Source: an uncultured Anaerolineae bacterium
Lineage (GTDB): Bacteria > Chloroflexota > Anaerolineae > Anaerolineales > Villigracilaceae
Direction: 5' to 3'
Length of the DNA: 47,273 nt
Assembly (NCBI GenBank): GCA_903838415.1
Contig: CAILYI010000261.1
Span: 1 to 47,273 of the forward strand
This document shows positions 7,941 to 17,164 of this stretch, in pieces; position 1 is the first letter of the stretch; each line of letters begins with the position of its first letter. The notes below the pieces were generated by a model. That model did no database searches, was not told where the DNA came from, and saw only the letters and a list, made by a program, of their open reading frames with translations. A program made the translations under genes and the position numbers.

Positions 7941-8681
7941 ATGCTGCTCAGTAACCTGGCACTTGCGTTTATTACCGGATTAATCAGCAGTTTTGGCCAC
8001 TGCCTCGGGATGTGCGGCGGCATTGTCGCCATTTATTCGGCGCGCCAGGCGGCGCTGGTCACCGCGGATGGCGGCAAACCAAGCCTTATTTCGCGGGTGT
8101 TAAGTCTTCTGCCCATCCATATGGGACGCATTACCACCTATACTCTTTTCGGCGCGGTCATCGGGCTGGCAGGCTCGCTCCTGAACCAGGCCAGCGGTAT
8201 GCTGGGCTGGCAAGGGGCGTTTTCTGTTTTGGTGGGTATCGCCATGCTGCTGGTTTCACTCAGCTTGTTGGGGGTTTTACCCCCGGTCGAAATGGCGCTG
8301 GCTTCGCTGATGGCTGGCAATTCACCGATGACGCGCATGCGCGGCTTATTCGGTAAACGCAATTTCTTCTCCACCCTGACCATCGGCATTCTGTGGGGCT
8401 TTCTGCCCTGCGGATTGGTATTTGCCATGCTGGTGGTAGCCGCCCGCACCCAGACCATCTGGGGCGGAGCGCTGACCATGCTGGCTTTTGGATTGGGAAC
8501 TGTGCCAACCCTGTTGGGTTTCGGCCTGGCGGCCAATCTTCTAAGCCCCAAATTGCGCGGCAATCTGACGAAATTTGCCGCACTGCTGATTATGCTTTTT
8601 GCAGTTCAAACTATTTTACGCGGGTTGGCGGTAGCCAACCTGATCCCTTCACTCATCCTGGGACCGGTGATGCTATGGTAG
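7941..8681 (+). CDS. UreH/TauE-SafE-like polytopic membrane protein
   Basis: The 246-residue protein has about six membrane segments in two halves. The first helix holds GHCLGMCGG and the fourth GFLPCGLVF, so each half carries Cys/Gly motifs typical of the UreH-like branch often annotated as sulfite exporter TauE/SafE or cytochrome-c-biogenesis-type membrane proteins. Such proteins occur beside FixH/CcoS genes and copper ATPases. The ATG is 5 bp after the preceding gene, and the stop overlaps the next gene by 7 bp, so the three are probably translated as one unit. Metal or thiol transfer across the membrane is inferred; true sulfite export is less likely in this context. Confidence 0.75.
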   Translation: MLLSNLALAFITGLISSFGHCLGMCGGIVAIYSARQAALVTADGGKPSLISRVLSLLPIHMGRITTYTLFGAVIGLAGSLLNQASGMLGWQGAFSVLVGIAMLLVSLSLLGVLPPVEMALASLMAGNSPMTRMRGLFGKRNFFSTLTIGILWGFLPCGLVFAMLVVAARTQTIWGGALTMLAFGLGTVPTLLGFGLAANLLSPKLRGNLTKFAALLIMLFAVQTILRGLAVANLIPSLILGPVMLW

Positions 8682-8851
8682 ATACTATCAAATGTGACCA
8701 TTGCGGCGCAGAAGCGCGACGCGTTATTACGAAAGAATTTGACGGCAAGCTGATGAACTTTTGCTGCCGGGGCTGTTTGGGCGTGTACGAAATGCTGCGC
8801 GAGGAAGGCCAGCAAAACCCAGCCCGGGAACAAAAACCGGACGAAAAGTAG
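8675..8851 (+). CDS. Small Cys-rich protein resembling the N-terminal domain of CcoI-type copper ATPases
   Basis: A 58-residue protein starting at the ATG inside ATGGTAG, which also carries the stop of the preceding gene. It has CDHCG at residues 7-11 and FCCRGCLGVYEML near residue 30. This CxxCG...FCCxGCxxVY layout matches the metal-binding domain at the front of CcoI/FixI-type heavy-metal P-type ATPases (PF12156). The whole protein is just that domain plus a charged tail, so it may be a free metallochaperone. No ATPase lies in the window. A longer frame in this phase starting at 8393 is not credible because it would overlap the membrane protein. Confidence 0.7.
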   Translation: MVDTIKCDHCGAEARRVITKEFDGKLMNFCCRGCLGVYEMLREEGQQNPAREQKPDEK

Positions 8852-8867
8852 CAGACAAGTGCCCAAC

Positions 8868-8904
8868 AAAAATCCCGGGATGCTTTTCATCATCTCGGGA
8901 TTTT
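8868..8904 (+). terminator. Terminator of the metal-handling cluster
   Basis: AAAATCCCGGGA pairs with TCTCGGGATTTT (one mismatch) across about 12 bases, 17 bp after the last stop of the cluster. Confidence 0.8.
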
Positions 8905-9037
8905 CGTTTGCCAGTTTGATGAATTTGGCAAGAGCAACTGGAAAAACTTTTAAATACCTGTAGCGTTGGATGTTTGTACAAAAAGCAAGAAAATTTACCA
9001 AACGGGGGACAAAGAAGCACGCCTGCCCGAAGAGATC

Positions 9038-9090
9038 ATCAACTTCTCGGTAAGAAGTTATCAACTTCTCAGTGAGTTATGGTTTAGAAT
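9038..9090 (+). promoter_or_regulatory. Promoter with overlapping dyads upstream of the cyclophilin gene
   Basis: ATCAACTTCTCGGTAAG (9038-9054) is repeated at 9060-9076 with two changes, a 22-bp period. AACTTCT (9041-9047), AGAAGTT (9053-9059) and AACTTCT (9063-9069) form two overlapping inverted repeats. A possible -10 box TAGAAT lies at 9085-9090 with no good -35, as expected for an activator-dependent promoter. Confidence 0.4.
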
Positions 9091-9125
9091 AGAGCCCGAT
9101 CATTCTGACCCCAAGGAGAGAGAAA

Positions 9126-9824
<699 letters not shown>

Positions 9825-9840
9825 GGCTGACGCAGTCAAT

Positions 9841-9877
9841 AAAAAATCCCCGGCGTGAATTGCGCCGGGGATTTTTT
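9841..9877. terminator. Bidirectional terminator
   Basis: A perfect 15-bp stem (9841-9855 with 9863-9877) with a 7-nt loop, an A-run on one side and a T-run on the other, between convergent genes. Confidence 0.92.
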
Positions 9878-9897
9878 ATCTGCACTACGGGGATTGT

Positions 9898-11082
9898 TTA
9901 TACTTGCGGGCTGGGAATACGCACCTGCAACGCGACGAAGAAATTCACAATCGCTATCGCCACGCCCAGCAGGAAGACATATTGAAAGCCGAAAGCATTC
10001 CAGATGACGCCGCCCAGCAGGGCCACCGAAATGGAAAAAACATGATCGATGGTCACGCCCGCCGTCAGCGCGGATTGAACGTCCTCGGGCCGGATGGCAA
10101 TCTTTTTCATATACATGGAGCGCGCCATGCTGACCGAGAAAAGCATCTGGTCCAGCAGGTAGAAGATACAGACCGCGATGAAGGCCGCGCCCGTCGGCAG
10201 CACAAATTTCGAAAATCCGTAGCCCAGGCAGACGAATATCAGCAAAACTGCCTCAGATGCCAGTACAAAACGTTCGCCCAGGCGGTCAATCATGCGCCCC
10301 AGAAATGGCTGGAATAAAATGCCGATCACGCCGCCAATCGTCATCAGCGTGGCCAGAGTTTGGGTGGGTTGGTTGAAGACCGTCACGATCACCCACGGCG
10401 CAAAGGTGATGAAAATCTGTTTGCGCGAGCCCGCCAGGACATTCAGCCAATAAAACAGCCGGTATTCCTTGCGCAGCTTGAGAAAAAGGCGCGGGCGCTG
10501 ACCTTCTTCCGGTTTCATGGAAAACATCAGCAGGGCGGCAAATCCCAAACTGACGGCGACCAATACGAAGCTGTGCTGGAAGCTAAATCCCAAATATTTG
10601 AAGCCAAAAAACACCACGAAACTGCCCATAATGGCGGCCAAATTGCGGATGGCGTTGAGCTGTCCCAAGCGCTGACCAGTTTTGCCCTCCTCGGCCAATT
10701 CCATGCCGATGGTGGAGGCGATGGGCATGAACAGGTGTTGGCCCAGGCTGTAAATAAACAGGAAAAACACCATGATGGCGTAGGTGGGCGCGAGAAAACC
10801 GATCAAGAGTACGCCCGCAAAGCTCAGCACCAGCGACCAGGCCCCCAGCCTGCGGGTGCACAGGAACCACAACAGCGCCGAGACGAATACCACCAGGAAC
10901 CCCGGCAGTTCGCGGGGGAATTCGATGAAGGAACGTTGAAAACCACTCAGGGAATAACGCTCGTTGAGAAAGTTATTAAAGGTCGAGTCAAAAATACTGT
11001 AGCCGATGCCCATTGCCAACGAGGCGAAAGCAAATAATTTCAACTCGCGCGGAGCCAGGCCCAGCCGTTTTATCCATGTCAT
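9898..11082 (-). CDS. MFS-type membrane transporter
   Basis: The start at 11082 is preceded by GAAAGGGAA and gives 394 residues. The longer frame back to 11238 adds a proline/arginine-rich segment unlike a transporter N-terminus. About twelve hydrophobic helices fall in two halves, with a central basic loop (RPRLFLKLRKEYR). GRMIDRLGERFVL after helix 8 matches the MFS loop motif GxxxDRxGRR. The first helix region, GYSIFDSTFNNFLNERY, is distinctive and recurs in uncharacterised Chloroflexota carriers. No substrate can be assigned. It is likely monocistronic: a terminator precedes it at 11178-11214 and another follows it. Confidence 0.8.
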   Translation of the reverse strand: MTWIKRLGLAPRELKLFAFASLAMGIGYSIFDSTFNNFLNERYSLSGFQRSFIEFPRELPGFLVVFVSALLWFLCTRRLGAWSLVLSFAGVLLIGFLAPTYAIMVFFLFIYSLGQHLFMPIASTIGMELAEEGKTGQRLGQLNAIRNLAAIMGSFVVFFGFKYLGFSFQHSFVLVAVSLGFAALLMFSMKPEEGQRPRLFLKLRKEYRLFYWLNVLAGSRKQIFITFAPWVIVTVFNQPTQTLATLMTIGGVIGILFQPFLGRMIDRLGERFVLASEAVLLIFVCLGYGFSKFVLPTGAAFIAVCIFYLLDQMLFSVSMARSMYMKKIAIRPEDVQSALTAGVTIDHVFSISVALLGGVIWNAFGFQYVFLLGVAIAIVNFFVALQVRIPSPQV

Positions 11083-11177
11083 GATCGTTTCCCTTTCAGT
11101 TTGCCCTTCCCGGGCCGGGATGTATGATAGCGCAGGTATCCGGGGAAAGCAAGCGGGAAACCTGCCCGGAATGGAAT

Positions 11178-11214
11178 AAAAAACTTCCAGCGCATTCCTG
11201 CCTGGAAGTTTTTT
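11178..11214 (-). terminator. Terminator of the DUF4404 gene
   Basis: AAAAAACTTCCAG (11178-11190) pairs perfectly with CTGGAAGTTTTTT (11202-11214), with a T-run on the minus strand, 20 bp past the stop at 11235. Confidence 0.88.
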
Positions 11215-11234
11215 ACGCCTGAATGGGGGATCGA

Positions 11235-11507
11235 TCAAATCCCTGCGTTGCTCAAGCTTTCCAATAACGCGGAAAGGGTGTTCGTCAGGGTGGGATGGGT
11301 GACTTCCAGATAGCTAATGGAGTTTTCCAGACGTTCCAACATGGATGGCTGAGCCTGCGACGGCTCTTCAGCCGAGCGCGCCAGCAATTCGCGGATATCA
11401 TTCCCCAAAGCCTGCAGGAGTTCGCGGCCTTTTTCATCGACACTATCCGTCTGGTCAATCTCGCTGTGCAGTTGTTCCAACAGCTTGCGAAGTTCCTGAT
11501 TATCCAT
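11235..11507 (-). CDS. DUF4404-family small protein
   Basis: GGAGGTG immediately precedes the ATG at 11507, giving 90 residues rather than the longer frame. The sequence is two amphipathic helices (MDNQELRKLLEQLHSEID and LGNDIRELLARS), a short linker and a C-terminal block (LEVTHPTLTNTLSALLESLSNAGI). This matches the DUF4404 pattern, including the conserved HPTLT and final NxGI. It is cytoplasmic, of unknown function and probably oligomeric through helix packing. It is a single-gene unit with its own terminator. Confidence 0.78.
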   Translation of the reverse strand: MDNQELRKLLEQLHSEIDQTDSVDEKGRELLQALGNDIRELLARSAEEPSQAQPSMLERLENSISYLEVTHPTLTNTLSALLESLSNAGI

Positions 11508-11785
11508 CAAAACACCTCCGTCATAGTTTCTGGGAATCAATGATCATCTTCATTTTACATCTTTTCCCATGCCAGGTGTGAACCGAGGTGTGGAAAGCCA
11601 CTTTCAGACCTGAAAGGAACGCTGCCGCTTCAACCCGCTCATTTTTCCGGGTCATTCAGGCAAAAAGGTCAAAAACTTTAACGACAAGGGGCCAGGCGCG
11701 CCAAGTTTTTTGGGAAAACCGCCTGGTTTACCGCACATCAGGCGCAGCGGAGTTCATGAGTAAAGTTTTTCTCCAAAACCCTTTT

Positions 11786-11842
11786 GCCACGAATAGCATG
11801 AATTTTTTCGCATTTTTCGTCTTGGTTCGCGTTATTCGTGGC
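11786..11842. repeat. Dispersed palindromic repeat (GCCACGAAT type)
   Basis: GCCACGAATA at 11786-11795 is inverted as TATTCGTGGC at 11833-11842, with several further CG-AA-TTTTTCG steps between. This resembles the common intergenic repeats built from GCCACGAATT units. A related-looking stretch (ATCCGCGTTCATCCGTGGC) is at 12005-12023. No coding signal was seen in 11541-12033. Confidence 0.5.
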
Positions 11843-11894
11843 TGAGCTTTCGGTGATAGTACCGTTCACAGGGTTTTTCATCGCCAGCGCTAAT

Positions 11895-11930
11895 TTTGCG
11901 CATTGCAAATTAAAATCTCCAATGCGCAAA
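11895..11930. repeat. Perfect hairpin in the gene-poor stretch
   Basis: TTTGCGCATTG (11895-11905) pairs with CAATGCGCAAA (11920-11930) across 14 bases. It lies between the dispersed repeat and the next gene and follows no gene closely, so it is probably part of the repeat cluster rather than a terminator. Confidence 0.45.
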
Positions 11931-12033
11931 TTTTAAAAGGGAGTAATTATGGGGAACCATCCCAAAGGTTTTTGTATGAATTCAACAAACATAGCCGCGC
12001 ATAAATCCGCGTTCATCCGTGGCGAAAAGCTCT

Positions 12034-12291
12034 TTAATGTAAAATTTCTTTGTCCGCCTGCTCGATTTCCTTGAAAATCAGCGCCGCTTCGGCTTTGATC
12101 TCGGCGCTGGCTCCGGCAGATTGCGGAATGAACTTGATCATATCGCGCGCCTGGCGCAAATAATCCTTGACCGTGGCGATGTAGGAAAATTCATATTTTC
12201 CGCCATCCTCTGGAATGGGAACTTCGCGCGCGGTCTGGATGAGTGCGCGGGCGCGGATGATGCGATCTGCGACCGGGATGAGACGAGTCAT
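12034..12291 (-). CDS. Small conserved-looking protein of unknown function
   Basis: An 85-residue soluble protein with AGGAG just before the ATG at 12291. It appears mostly helical: MTRLIPVADRIIRARALIQTA, a short PIPEDGGKYEFSYI segment, then two charged helices. The well-formed ribosome site and balanced composition argue that it is real. I do not recognise a family. It lies downstream of nrdJ on the same strand but beyond a terminator, so any link to nucleotide reduction is only positional. Confidence 0.6.
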   Translation of the reverse strand: MTRLIPVADRIIRARALIQTAREVPIPEDGGKYEFSYIATVKDYLRQARDMIKFIPQSAGASAEIKAEAALIFKEIEQADKEILH

Positions 12292-12366
12292 AATTGCTCC
12301 TGATTGGTTGGTGCGGGGATTCTTGTGGCAGATTTTGGCGCCTGCATAAACAAAAGTTGAAAATTA

Positions 12367-12396
12367 AGACTCCCGAGAAGACGCTCTCGGAAGTCT
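12367..12396 (-). terminator. Terminator of nrdJ
   Basis: AGACTCCCGAGA (12367-12378) pairs with TCTCGGAAGTCT (12385-12396) with one mismatch. A T-rich stretch follows on the minus strand, 30 bp beyond the nrdJ stop. Confidence 0.7.
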
Positions 12397-12426
12397 CTTG
12401 TTATCACGAGAAACCAGAAAGTTAAC

Positions 12427-15042
12427 TCAACATTCGCTAAATCCGCAGGCGTAACACTTGCGACAGCCTTCTTCGTTGACGACCGCCGCTTCGCCACACT
12501 CGGGGCACAAATCGCCGATTTTCATCATCGGCTGCGCCACGGCGCTTTCATAGTGACCATTGCCACCATTATGGCCGTTGCCACTGCCGAGACCTGCCAG
12601 CGGATTTACGCCACTGACCAGTTCGTGTGTTTTTGTCTCACCATCACGGCTGCGCAGATACTCATCCAACACCTGCCCAACGCCATCCGGCAGGGAGCGC
12701 ACGCGATGCGGGCCGAAGCCCAGCGAGCGTCCGCCGCCAATACCGGTCAACTGGCTGACAACTTCGCGCAAACGATCCACCGGCGCGACGGGCGAGGCCA
12801 GCCGCAAGACATACGAAATCAGGCGTCCAATCGCTTCTGAAACTGCCGCCGTGTCCGACCCGGCCTTGGAAGTGTTGACGAACACCTCGAAAGGCTGGTT
12901 GCCACCGTTGGCATTGACCGTCACAAAAGCCTTGCCAAGCGGCGTATCCACGGTGAAGGTTTCGCCATGCAAGGTGCGTGGCCGCGGCTTCTTGGTGTCA
13001 TGCCAGATCACTTTTTGTTCCGGAGGCACAGGCAGAGTTTTTTCCACTGGGGCGGCATCCGCCTGCTTTTTCCCGGCAGTGGCGTGGGTCTCGAGCACCA
13101 CTTTATCGCGCGAACCGGTCACATAAACGGTAATGCCCTTTGCGCCCAATTCCCAGGCCAACATGTAAGCGCCCGCCACGTCCTGCTCGCTGGCGCCCTC
13201 CGGGAAGTTGATGGTCTTGCTGATGGAATTATCCACAAAAGCCTGCAAGGCGCAGGCCATGCGGACGTGTTCTTCCGCGCTGACATCGCCCGCCGTTACA
13301 AAAACGCGGCGCAGGTCTTCGGGGACGGCAGAAACATCCTGGCAGGTGCCATGCTGCATGACTTCTTCGAAAATTTCCTGGCGTGACTGCGGATCGATTC
13401 CGGCGTTTTCGAGTGCACGCTCAAAAGCGGGGGATCCGTAGGTTAATTTCAAATCCTGGCCATTGTCGTTAACGTGGCGGATATAAGCCAGCGCAAAGAC
13501 AGGTTCGCAGCCGTAGCCTTCGCAGCCCGCCACGGTGGCAATCGTGCCAGTGGGCGCGATCGTCGTTTGGGCGGCGTTGCGAATCCCATGCTTTTTAATC
13601 CCACTGACGATGCTTTTCCAGTCGATATCCGGGCGCAGCCAATTGCCCTTATAAGGGGATAAAGGCTTGGGGGCGTCCCAGCGGAGTTGCTTGGGGTCAT
13701 AGAGCGAGCCTTCAATGGCGGGAAACGCTCCACGCAATTCAGCCATGTCAACCGACGTTTTCATGGCGTGATAGCGCACAAATTCCATCACCTGCGCGGC
13801 AAATTCCTGGCCTTCTTCCGAGCCGTAGCGCACACCGACATGATACATCAGGTCGCCCAGGCCCATCACACCCAACCCAATGCGCCGGGCGCGATGAGCG
13901 GCTTCCTTCAACTGCGGCACCGCCGGGACGTAGGCGTTAGCTTCCACGACGTCATCCAGGAAAAGGGTGGAAAGCGTGACGCTTTCGCGCAGTGTTTGCC
14001 AATCGACGGTTCCATCTGCTCCAAAATGCTGGGCCAGGTTGACCGAGCCGAGGCAGCAGTTTTCATAAGGCCCAAGCCATTGCTCGCCGCACGGATTGGT
14101 CGATTCGAGCGGATAAAGGTGCGGCACCGGATTCTGACGATTGGCCGCATCCAAAAACAATACGCCCGGCTCGCCGTTATGATGCGCCTGCCTGACAATC
14201 TGATTGAAAATGTCGCGCGCGCGCACGGTTTTATAAACCTTGGTGGGAATGCCCTGCAACCGCGCCTGATCGAGCGTGCCACGGAAACTGCGGTATTGGG
14301 GCGAGGTGATATCCGGGAAAATCAAATCCCAATCTTTATCATCCCTGACGGCCTGCATAAAAGCATCCGTAATTCCAACCGAAATATTGAAGTTGGTGAT
14401 GGCATTTTCGCTGATTTTGGAGGAGATGAAATCTTCCACATCCGGATGATCGACCCGCAAAACGGCCATATTGGCCCCACGCCGGGTGCCGCCCTGGGCA
14501 ATCTCACCGAAAGCGTGGTCATAGACGCGCAAAAAGCCCACCGGCCCGGTCGCCTGGCCACTGGACGATTTGACCAATCCGCCTTTTGGGCGCAGGCGCG
14601 AAAACGAGAATCCGTTTCCGCCGCCGGTCTGTTGAATGAGAGCAGCATCGCGCAGCGATTGGAAAATCCCGGCCGGATCGCGGCCCATATCATCGGTGAT
14701 CGGCAGCACAAAGCAAGCCGCCAGTTGTCCCAGCGGTGTGCCCGCGCCAGTAAATGTGGGGGAATTGGGGAAGAATTTTTTGCTGGTCAATAAAGCGTAG
14801 AACTCACGAGCGCGCGTCAGCGCATCGCCTCCCCAAACTTCTTCAACCCTGGCGACGTGATACGCCACCCGCCAAAACATCTCTTCCACGCTTTCAACGG
14901 GCAAACCGTCATCGCCGCGACGCACATAGCGCCGCACCAAAACCTGGCGCGCGTTTTCGGTCAAATTTACTTTGGGTAAGTCATCGGGCATGGGCGGGGT
15001 CGGTAATATTCCGTGCCTGGAAACAACTTCACTTGTAACCAT
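12427..15042 (-). CDS. nrdJ: Adenosylcobalamin-dependent (class II) ribonucleoside-diphosphate reductase
   Basis: An 871-residue class II ribonucleotide reductase, reducing ribonucleotides to deoxyribonucleotides with a cobalamin-derived radical. The ATG at 15042 is chosen because GAGGAG lies 7 nt upstream; the GTG at 15048 would be too close to it. Motifs: the N-terminal redox Cys110 in [31 protein letters not shown], the active-site NPCGE loop at 316-320, and [19 protein letters not shown]. The C-terminal tail has six Cys (CPECG...[12 protein letters not shown]), serving as zinc-binding or as redox relay to thioredoxin. There is no N-terminal ATP-cone, so overall activity control by dATP may be absent here. 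nrdR lies directly upstream on the same strand. Oxygen-independent synthesis suits an anaerobic or facultative host. Confidence 0.96.
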   Translation of the reverse strand: MVTSEVVSRHGILPTPPMPDDLPKVNLTENARQVLVRRYVRRGDDGLPVESVEEMFWRVAYHVARVEEVWGGDALTRAREFYALLTSKKFFPNSPTFTGAGTPLGQLAACFVLPITDDMGRDPAGIFQSLRDAALIQQTGGGNGFSFSRLRPKGGLVKSSSGQATGPVGFLRVYDHAFGEIAQGGTRRGANMAVLRVDHPDVEDFISSKISENAITNFNISVGITDAFMQAVRDDKDWDLIFPDITSPQYRSFRGTLDQARLQGIPTKVYKTVRARDIFNQIVRQAHHNGEPGVLFLDAANRQNPVPHLYPLESTNPCGEQWLGPYENCCLGSVNLAQHFGADGTVDWQTLRESVTLSTLFLDDVVEANAYVPAVPQLKEAAHRARRIGLGVMGLGDLMYHVGVRYGSEEGQEFAAQVMEFVRYHAMKTSVDMAELRGAFPAIEGSLYDPKQLRWDAPKPLSPYKGNWLRPDIDWKSIVSGIKKHGIRNAAQTTIAPTGTIATVAGCEGYGCEPVFALAYIRHVNDNGQDLKLTYGSPAFERALENAGIDPQSRQEIFEEVMQHGTCQDVSAVPEDLRRVFVTAGDVSAEEHVRMACALQAFVDNSISKTINFPEGASEQDVAGAYMLAWELGAKGITVYVTGSRDKVVLETHATAGKKQADAAPVEKTLPVPPEQKVIWHDTKKPRPRTLHGETFTVDTPLGKAFVTVNANGGNQPFEVFVNTSKAGSDTAAVSEAIGRLISYVLRLASPVAPVDRLREVVSQLTGIGGGRSLGFGPHRVRSLPDGVGQVLDEYLRSRDGETKTHELVSGVNPLAGLGSGNGHNGGNGHYESAVAQPMMKIGDLCPECGEAAVVNEEGCRKCYACGFSEC

Positions 15043-15090
15043 AAACACTCTCCTCTAAGAGTAAATATAAAAGACGTACGTTTAGGGAAA

Positions 15091-15540
15091 TTATGCCTCG
15101 AGCAAACGATCGATCTCACCACGCAAGGCGTGTAGATCGTCGAGACGAAGGTAAACAATTGCATAACGAATGTATGCAATCTGGTCCAGCTCTTTCAACC
15201 CGTTGATGACTATATCCCCGACCACACGAGACGAAACTTCAGCCTTACCCATTTTCTGTAATTCAGCTTCCACCTGCCCGATCAGCCGCTCAATATCTGC
15301 GGCGGAAACGGGTCGTTTGGCGCACGAAATGCGGATACCGCGCGCCAGTTTTTCACGGTCGAACTCTTCACGCGTGCCATCCTGCTTGATCAACAAAGGC
15401 GTCGAAAGGATGGGACGTTCATAGGAACTGAAGCGCTGCCCACAGCTCAAACACTCACGACGACGACGAATTCCGCCGTGGCTATCGTGAGTGGTATCGA
15501 TCACTTTGGATTCGTGATGTTGGCAATACGGGCAACGCAT
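15091..15540 (-). CDS. nrdR: Transcriptional repressor NrdR
   Basis: A 149-residue protein of the family's usual length. The N-terminal zinc ribbon has CPYC (residues 3-6) and CLSCG (about 31-35). It is followed by RFSSYERP and an ATP-cone domain from about residue 49 (IKQDGTREEFDREKLARGI). NrdR senses dATP/ATP and represses ribonucleotide reductase genes. It sits 48 bp upstream of nrdJ on the same strand, so both are probably one operon and NrdR would control itself and nrdJ. Possible weak operator sites lie upstream at 15646-15716. Confidence 0.97.
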   Translation of the reverse strand: MRCPYCQHHESKVIDTTHDSHGGIRRRRECLSCGQRFSSYERPILSTPLLIKQDGTREEFDREKLARGIRISCAKRPVSAADIERLIGQVEAELQKMGKAEVSSRVVGDIVINGLKELDQIAYIRYAIVYLRLDDLHALRGEIDRLLEA

Positions 15541-15645
15541 AAGACCTCTCCATTAGTAGAACAAATGTCGCCGCCATATGTGGCAAGGAGTATCTCGCAT
15601 CCCCCTACCTATGGCGTAACAATAAGTATTCTAGCATATATGCCA

Positions 15646-15716
15646 ACACCATACAATAGGAAGTGCGGGTGATTTTTCTTAAAAAACATTCTGGTCAATT
15701 ACACTATTGATATTCT
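15646..15716 (-). promoter_or_regulatory. Candidate weak NrdR-box-like sites
   Basis: Against the known NrdR box consensus ACACWATATATWGTGT, 15701-15716 matches 12 of 16 and the inverse of 15646-15661 matches 10 of 16. Their separation of 55 bp is wider than the usual three turns. They lie 105-175 bp upstream of nrdR. The call is tentative. Confidence 0.25.
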
Positions 15717-15845
15717 TCAAAATGGTTCCCGATTGATTTATAGTAGACTCTTTTTTCGTGTTTAGCATTGCAATATGAATGCAACCCCCAAACCCGTGTT
15801 GACCTGCCCCACTTACGAAGTTTCTGCCCTGCGCAGCTTCATCCA

Positions 15846-15873
15846 TTGACGAATGTGCGTTTACAGGTATTAT
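15846..15873 (+). promoter_or_regulatory. Sigma-70-type promoter for the MFS gene
   Basis: TTGACG (15846-15851), a 16-bp spacer and TATTAT (15868-15873), about 73 bp upstream of the TTG start at 15947. The remainder of 15541-15945 shows no gene. Confidence 0.5.
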
Positions 15874-15946
15874 TCAGCCGAGAGTCGCCACAAAAAATTG
15901 AAATCCGGCAAGGCGCAGTGGCGCTCAATCAGCATGGAGTAACCAT

Positions 15947-17164
15947 TTGTTCAATCGAATTTCCGCATTTCGCAAGGAAGAAGCCATCCGCCGCACGCTC
16001 CATTACTATTCCCTGTTTTTCTATCTGGGATTATCGATGGGAATCAGCGGCCCAACCCTGCCAGCCCTGGCCGATCAAACCGGCATCCGCTTGGGACAAA
16101 TGGGGTATGTATTCGTGCTCGGTTCCATAGGATATGCGCTGGGGACGCTGCTAGGCGGCAGGCTGTTCGATCGCGTTCCCGGACATCCCGTGCTGGGGAT
16201 CGGTCAATTGGTTGGCGCCGCTTGCATTCTGCTGATTCCCATTCTGCCCAGTTTCTGGATGCTGCTATTGGTCATTATGCTGAAGGGCTGCGCGGATGGC
16301 CTGCTAAATGGGTCCAATACGCTCCTGATCTGGACGCATGGCGATAAAGCCGGGCCATTCATCAACACGCTGCATTTTTTCTTCGGGCTGGGCGCATTTC
16401 TGTCACCGATTGTGGTAGCACAGATCATCAACATCCCCTTTGGGTATCGCTGGGCCTACTGGGGCGTCGGCGCGGTGGGCCTGCTGATTGGGCTGCGCAT
16501 GCTGCTTTTGCCAGGCAGCCCCAAGCCCGCGCATTCGCATCTCGACGAAAACGGCGAGCGTGTAAAAGTCTACTATCCGCTGGTGATCGCGGCGGCGCTG
16601 TTCCTGTTTTTCTACGTCGGCGCGGAAATCACGTATGGCGGCTGGATTTACACTTACGCCACCAGTTTGCACATCTCAAGCGCGGCAGGCGCGGCCTATC
16701 TCAACTCGTTTTTCTGGCTGTCCTTCACCATCGGGCGGATGATTTCCATTCCCGCCGCGATGCGTTTCAGCCCGCGACAAATCATCCAGGCGGCCCTGGC
16801 CGGTTGTCTGATCATTTTGACGGTGCTGGTGCTGTTGCCCGCTTCGAATACCTTACTCTGGACAGTGACCATTATCCTTGGGTTTTGCATGGCCCCACTC
16901 TGGCCGACCGGTTATACCCTGGCGGGTCAATCCATCAAGCTGACGGCGCGCCTGAGCTCCATTGTTCTGCTTGGCGACAGTCTCGGCGGCATGGCTTTGC
17001 CCTGGCTGGTGGGCCAGGTGATCGACCTGACCGGAGCACAGTCAATGGTGGCGCTAGTGCTGGGCAGCATGTTTTTAAACCTGGTGGCGTTTATTCTGCT
17101 CATTCAACTGGGAAAACGTCAGGAAGCCAGCGCCCAAAACCTAGCCCACATCCAGCCCGGTTAA
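15947..17164 (+). CDS. MFS transporter, sugar-carrier-like (MFSD4/NaGLT1-type)
   Basis: A 405-residue, twelve-helix transporter. The start is a TTG at 15947: GGAG lies 7 nt upstream and the basic N-terminus FNRISAFRKEEAIRR leads straight into helix 1. No ATG comes before helix 1 (GLSMGISGPTLPALADQTG). The GPTLPAL and GYALGTLLGGRLFDR elements resemble the group containing the animal sodium-glucose transporter NaGLT1/MFSD4, so a sugar or related solute is plausible but not proven. It overlaps the 3' end of the convergent membrane protease gene by 24 bp. A promoter-like sequence lies at 15846-15873. Confidence 0.78.
   Translation: MFNRISAFRKEEAIRRTLHYYSLFFYLGLSMGISGPTLPALADQTGIRLGQMGYVFVLGSIGYALGTLLGGRLFDRVPGHPVLGIGQLVGAACILLIPILPSFWMLLLVIMLKGCADGLLNGSNTLLIWTHGDKAGPFINTLHFFFGLGAFLSPIVVAQIINIPFGYRWAYWGVGAVGLLIGLRMLLLPGSPKPAHSHLDENGERVKVYYPLVIAAALFLFFYVGAEITYGGWIYTYATSLHISSAAGAAYLNSFFWLSFTIGRMISIPAAMRFSPRQIIQAALAGCLIILTVLVLLPASNTLLWTVTIILGFCMAPLWPTGYTLAGQSIKLTARLSSIVLLGDSLGGMALPWLVGQVIDLTGAQSMVALVLGSMFLNLVAFILLIQLGKRQEASAQNLAHIQPG

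Noticed and set aside
10360..11037. 225-codon plus-strand frame
   Set aside because: Highly charged antisense shadow of the MFS transporter.
11082..11238. N-terminal extension of the MFS protein
   Set aside because: The extension covers a terminator hairpin and codes for a non-membrane, Pro/Arg-rich stretch; a ribosome site supports 11082.
13687..14793. 368-codon plus-strand frame inside nrdJ
   Set aside because: It is antisense to a complete, motif-rich enzyme and its product shows no recognisable motif or start signal.
15777..15851. 24-codon ORF before the MFS gene
   Set aside because: No ribosome site, no signal or known motif; it overlaps the predicted promoter.
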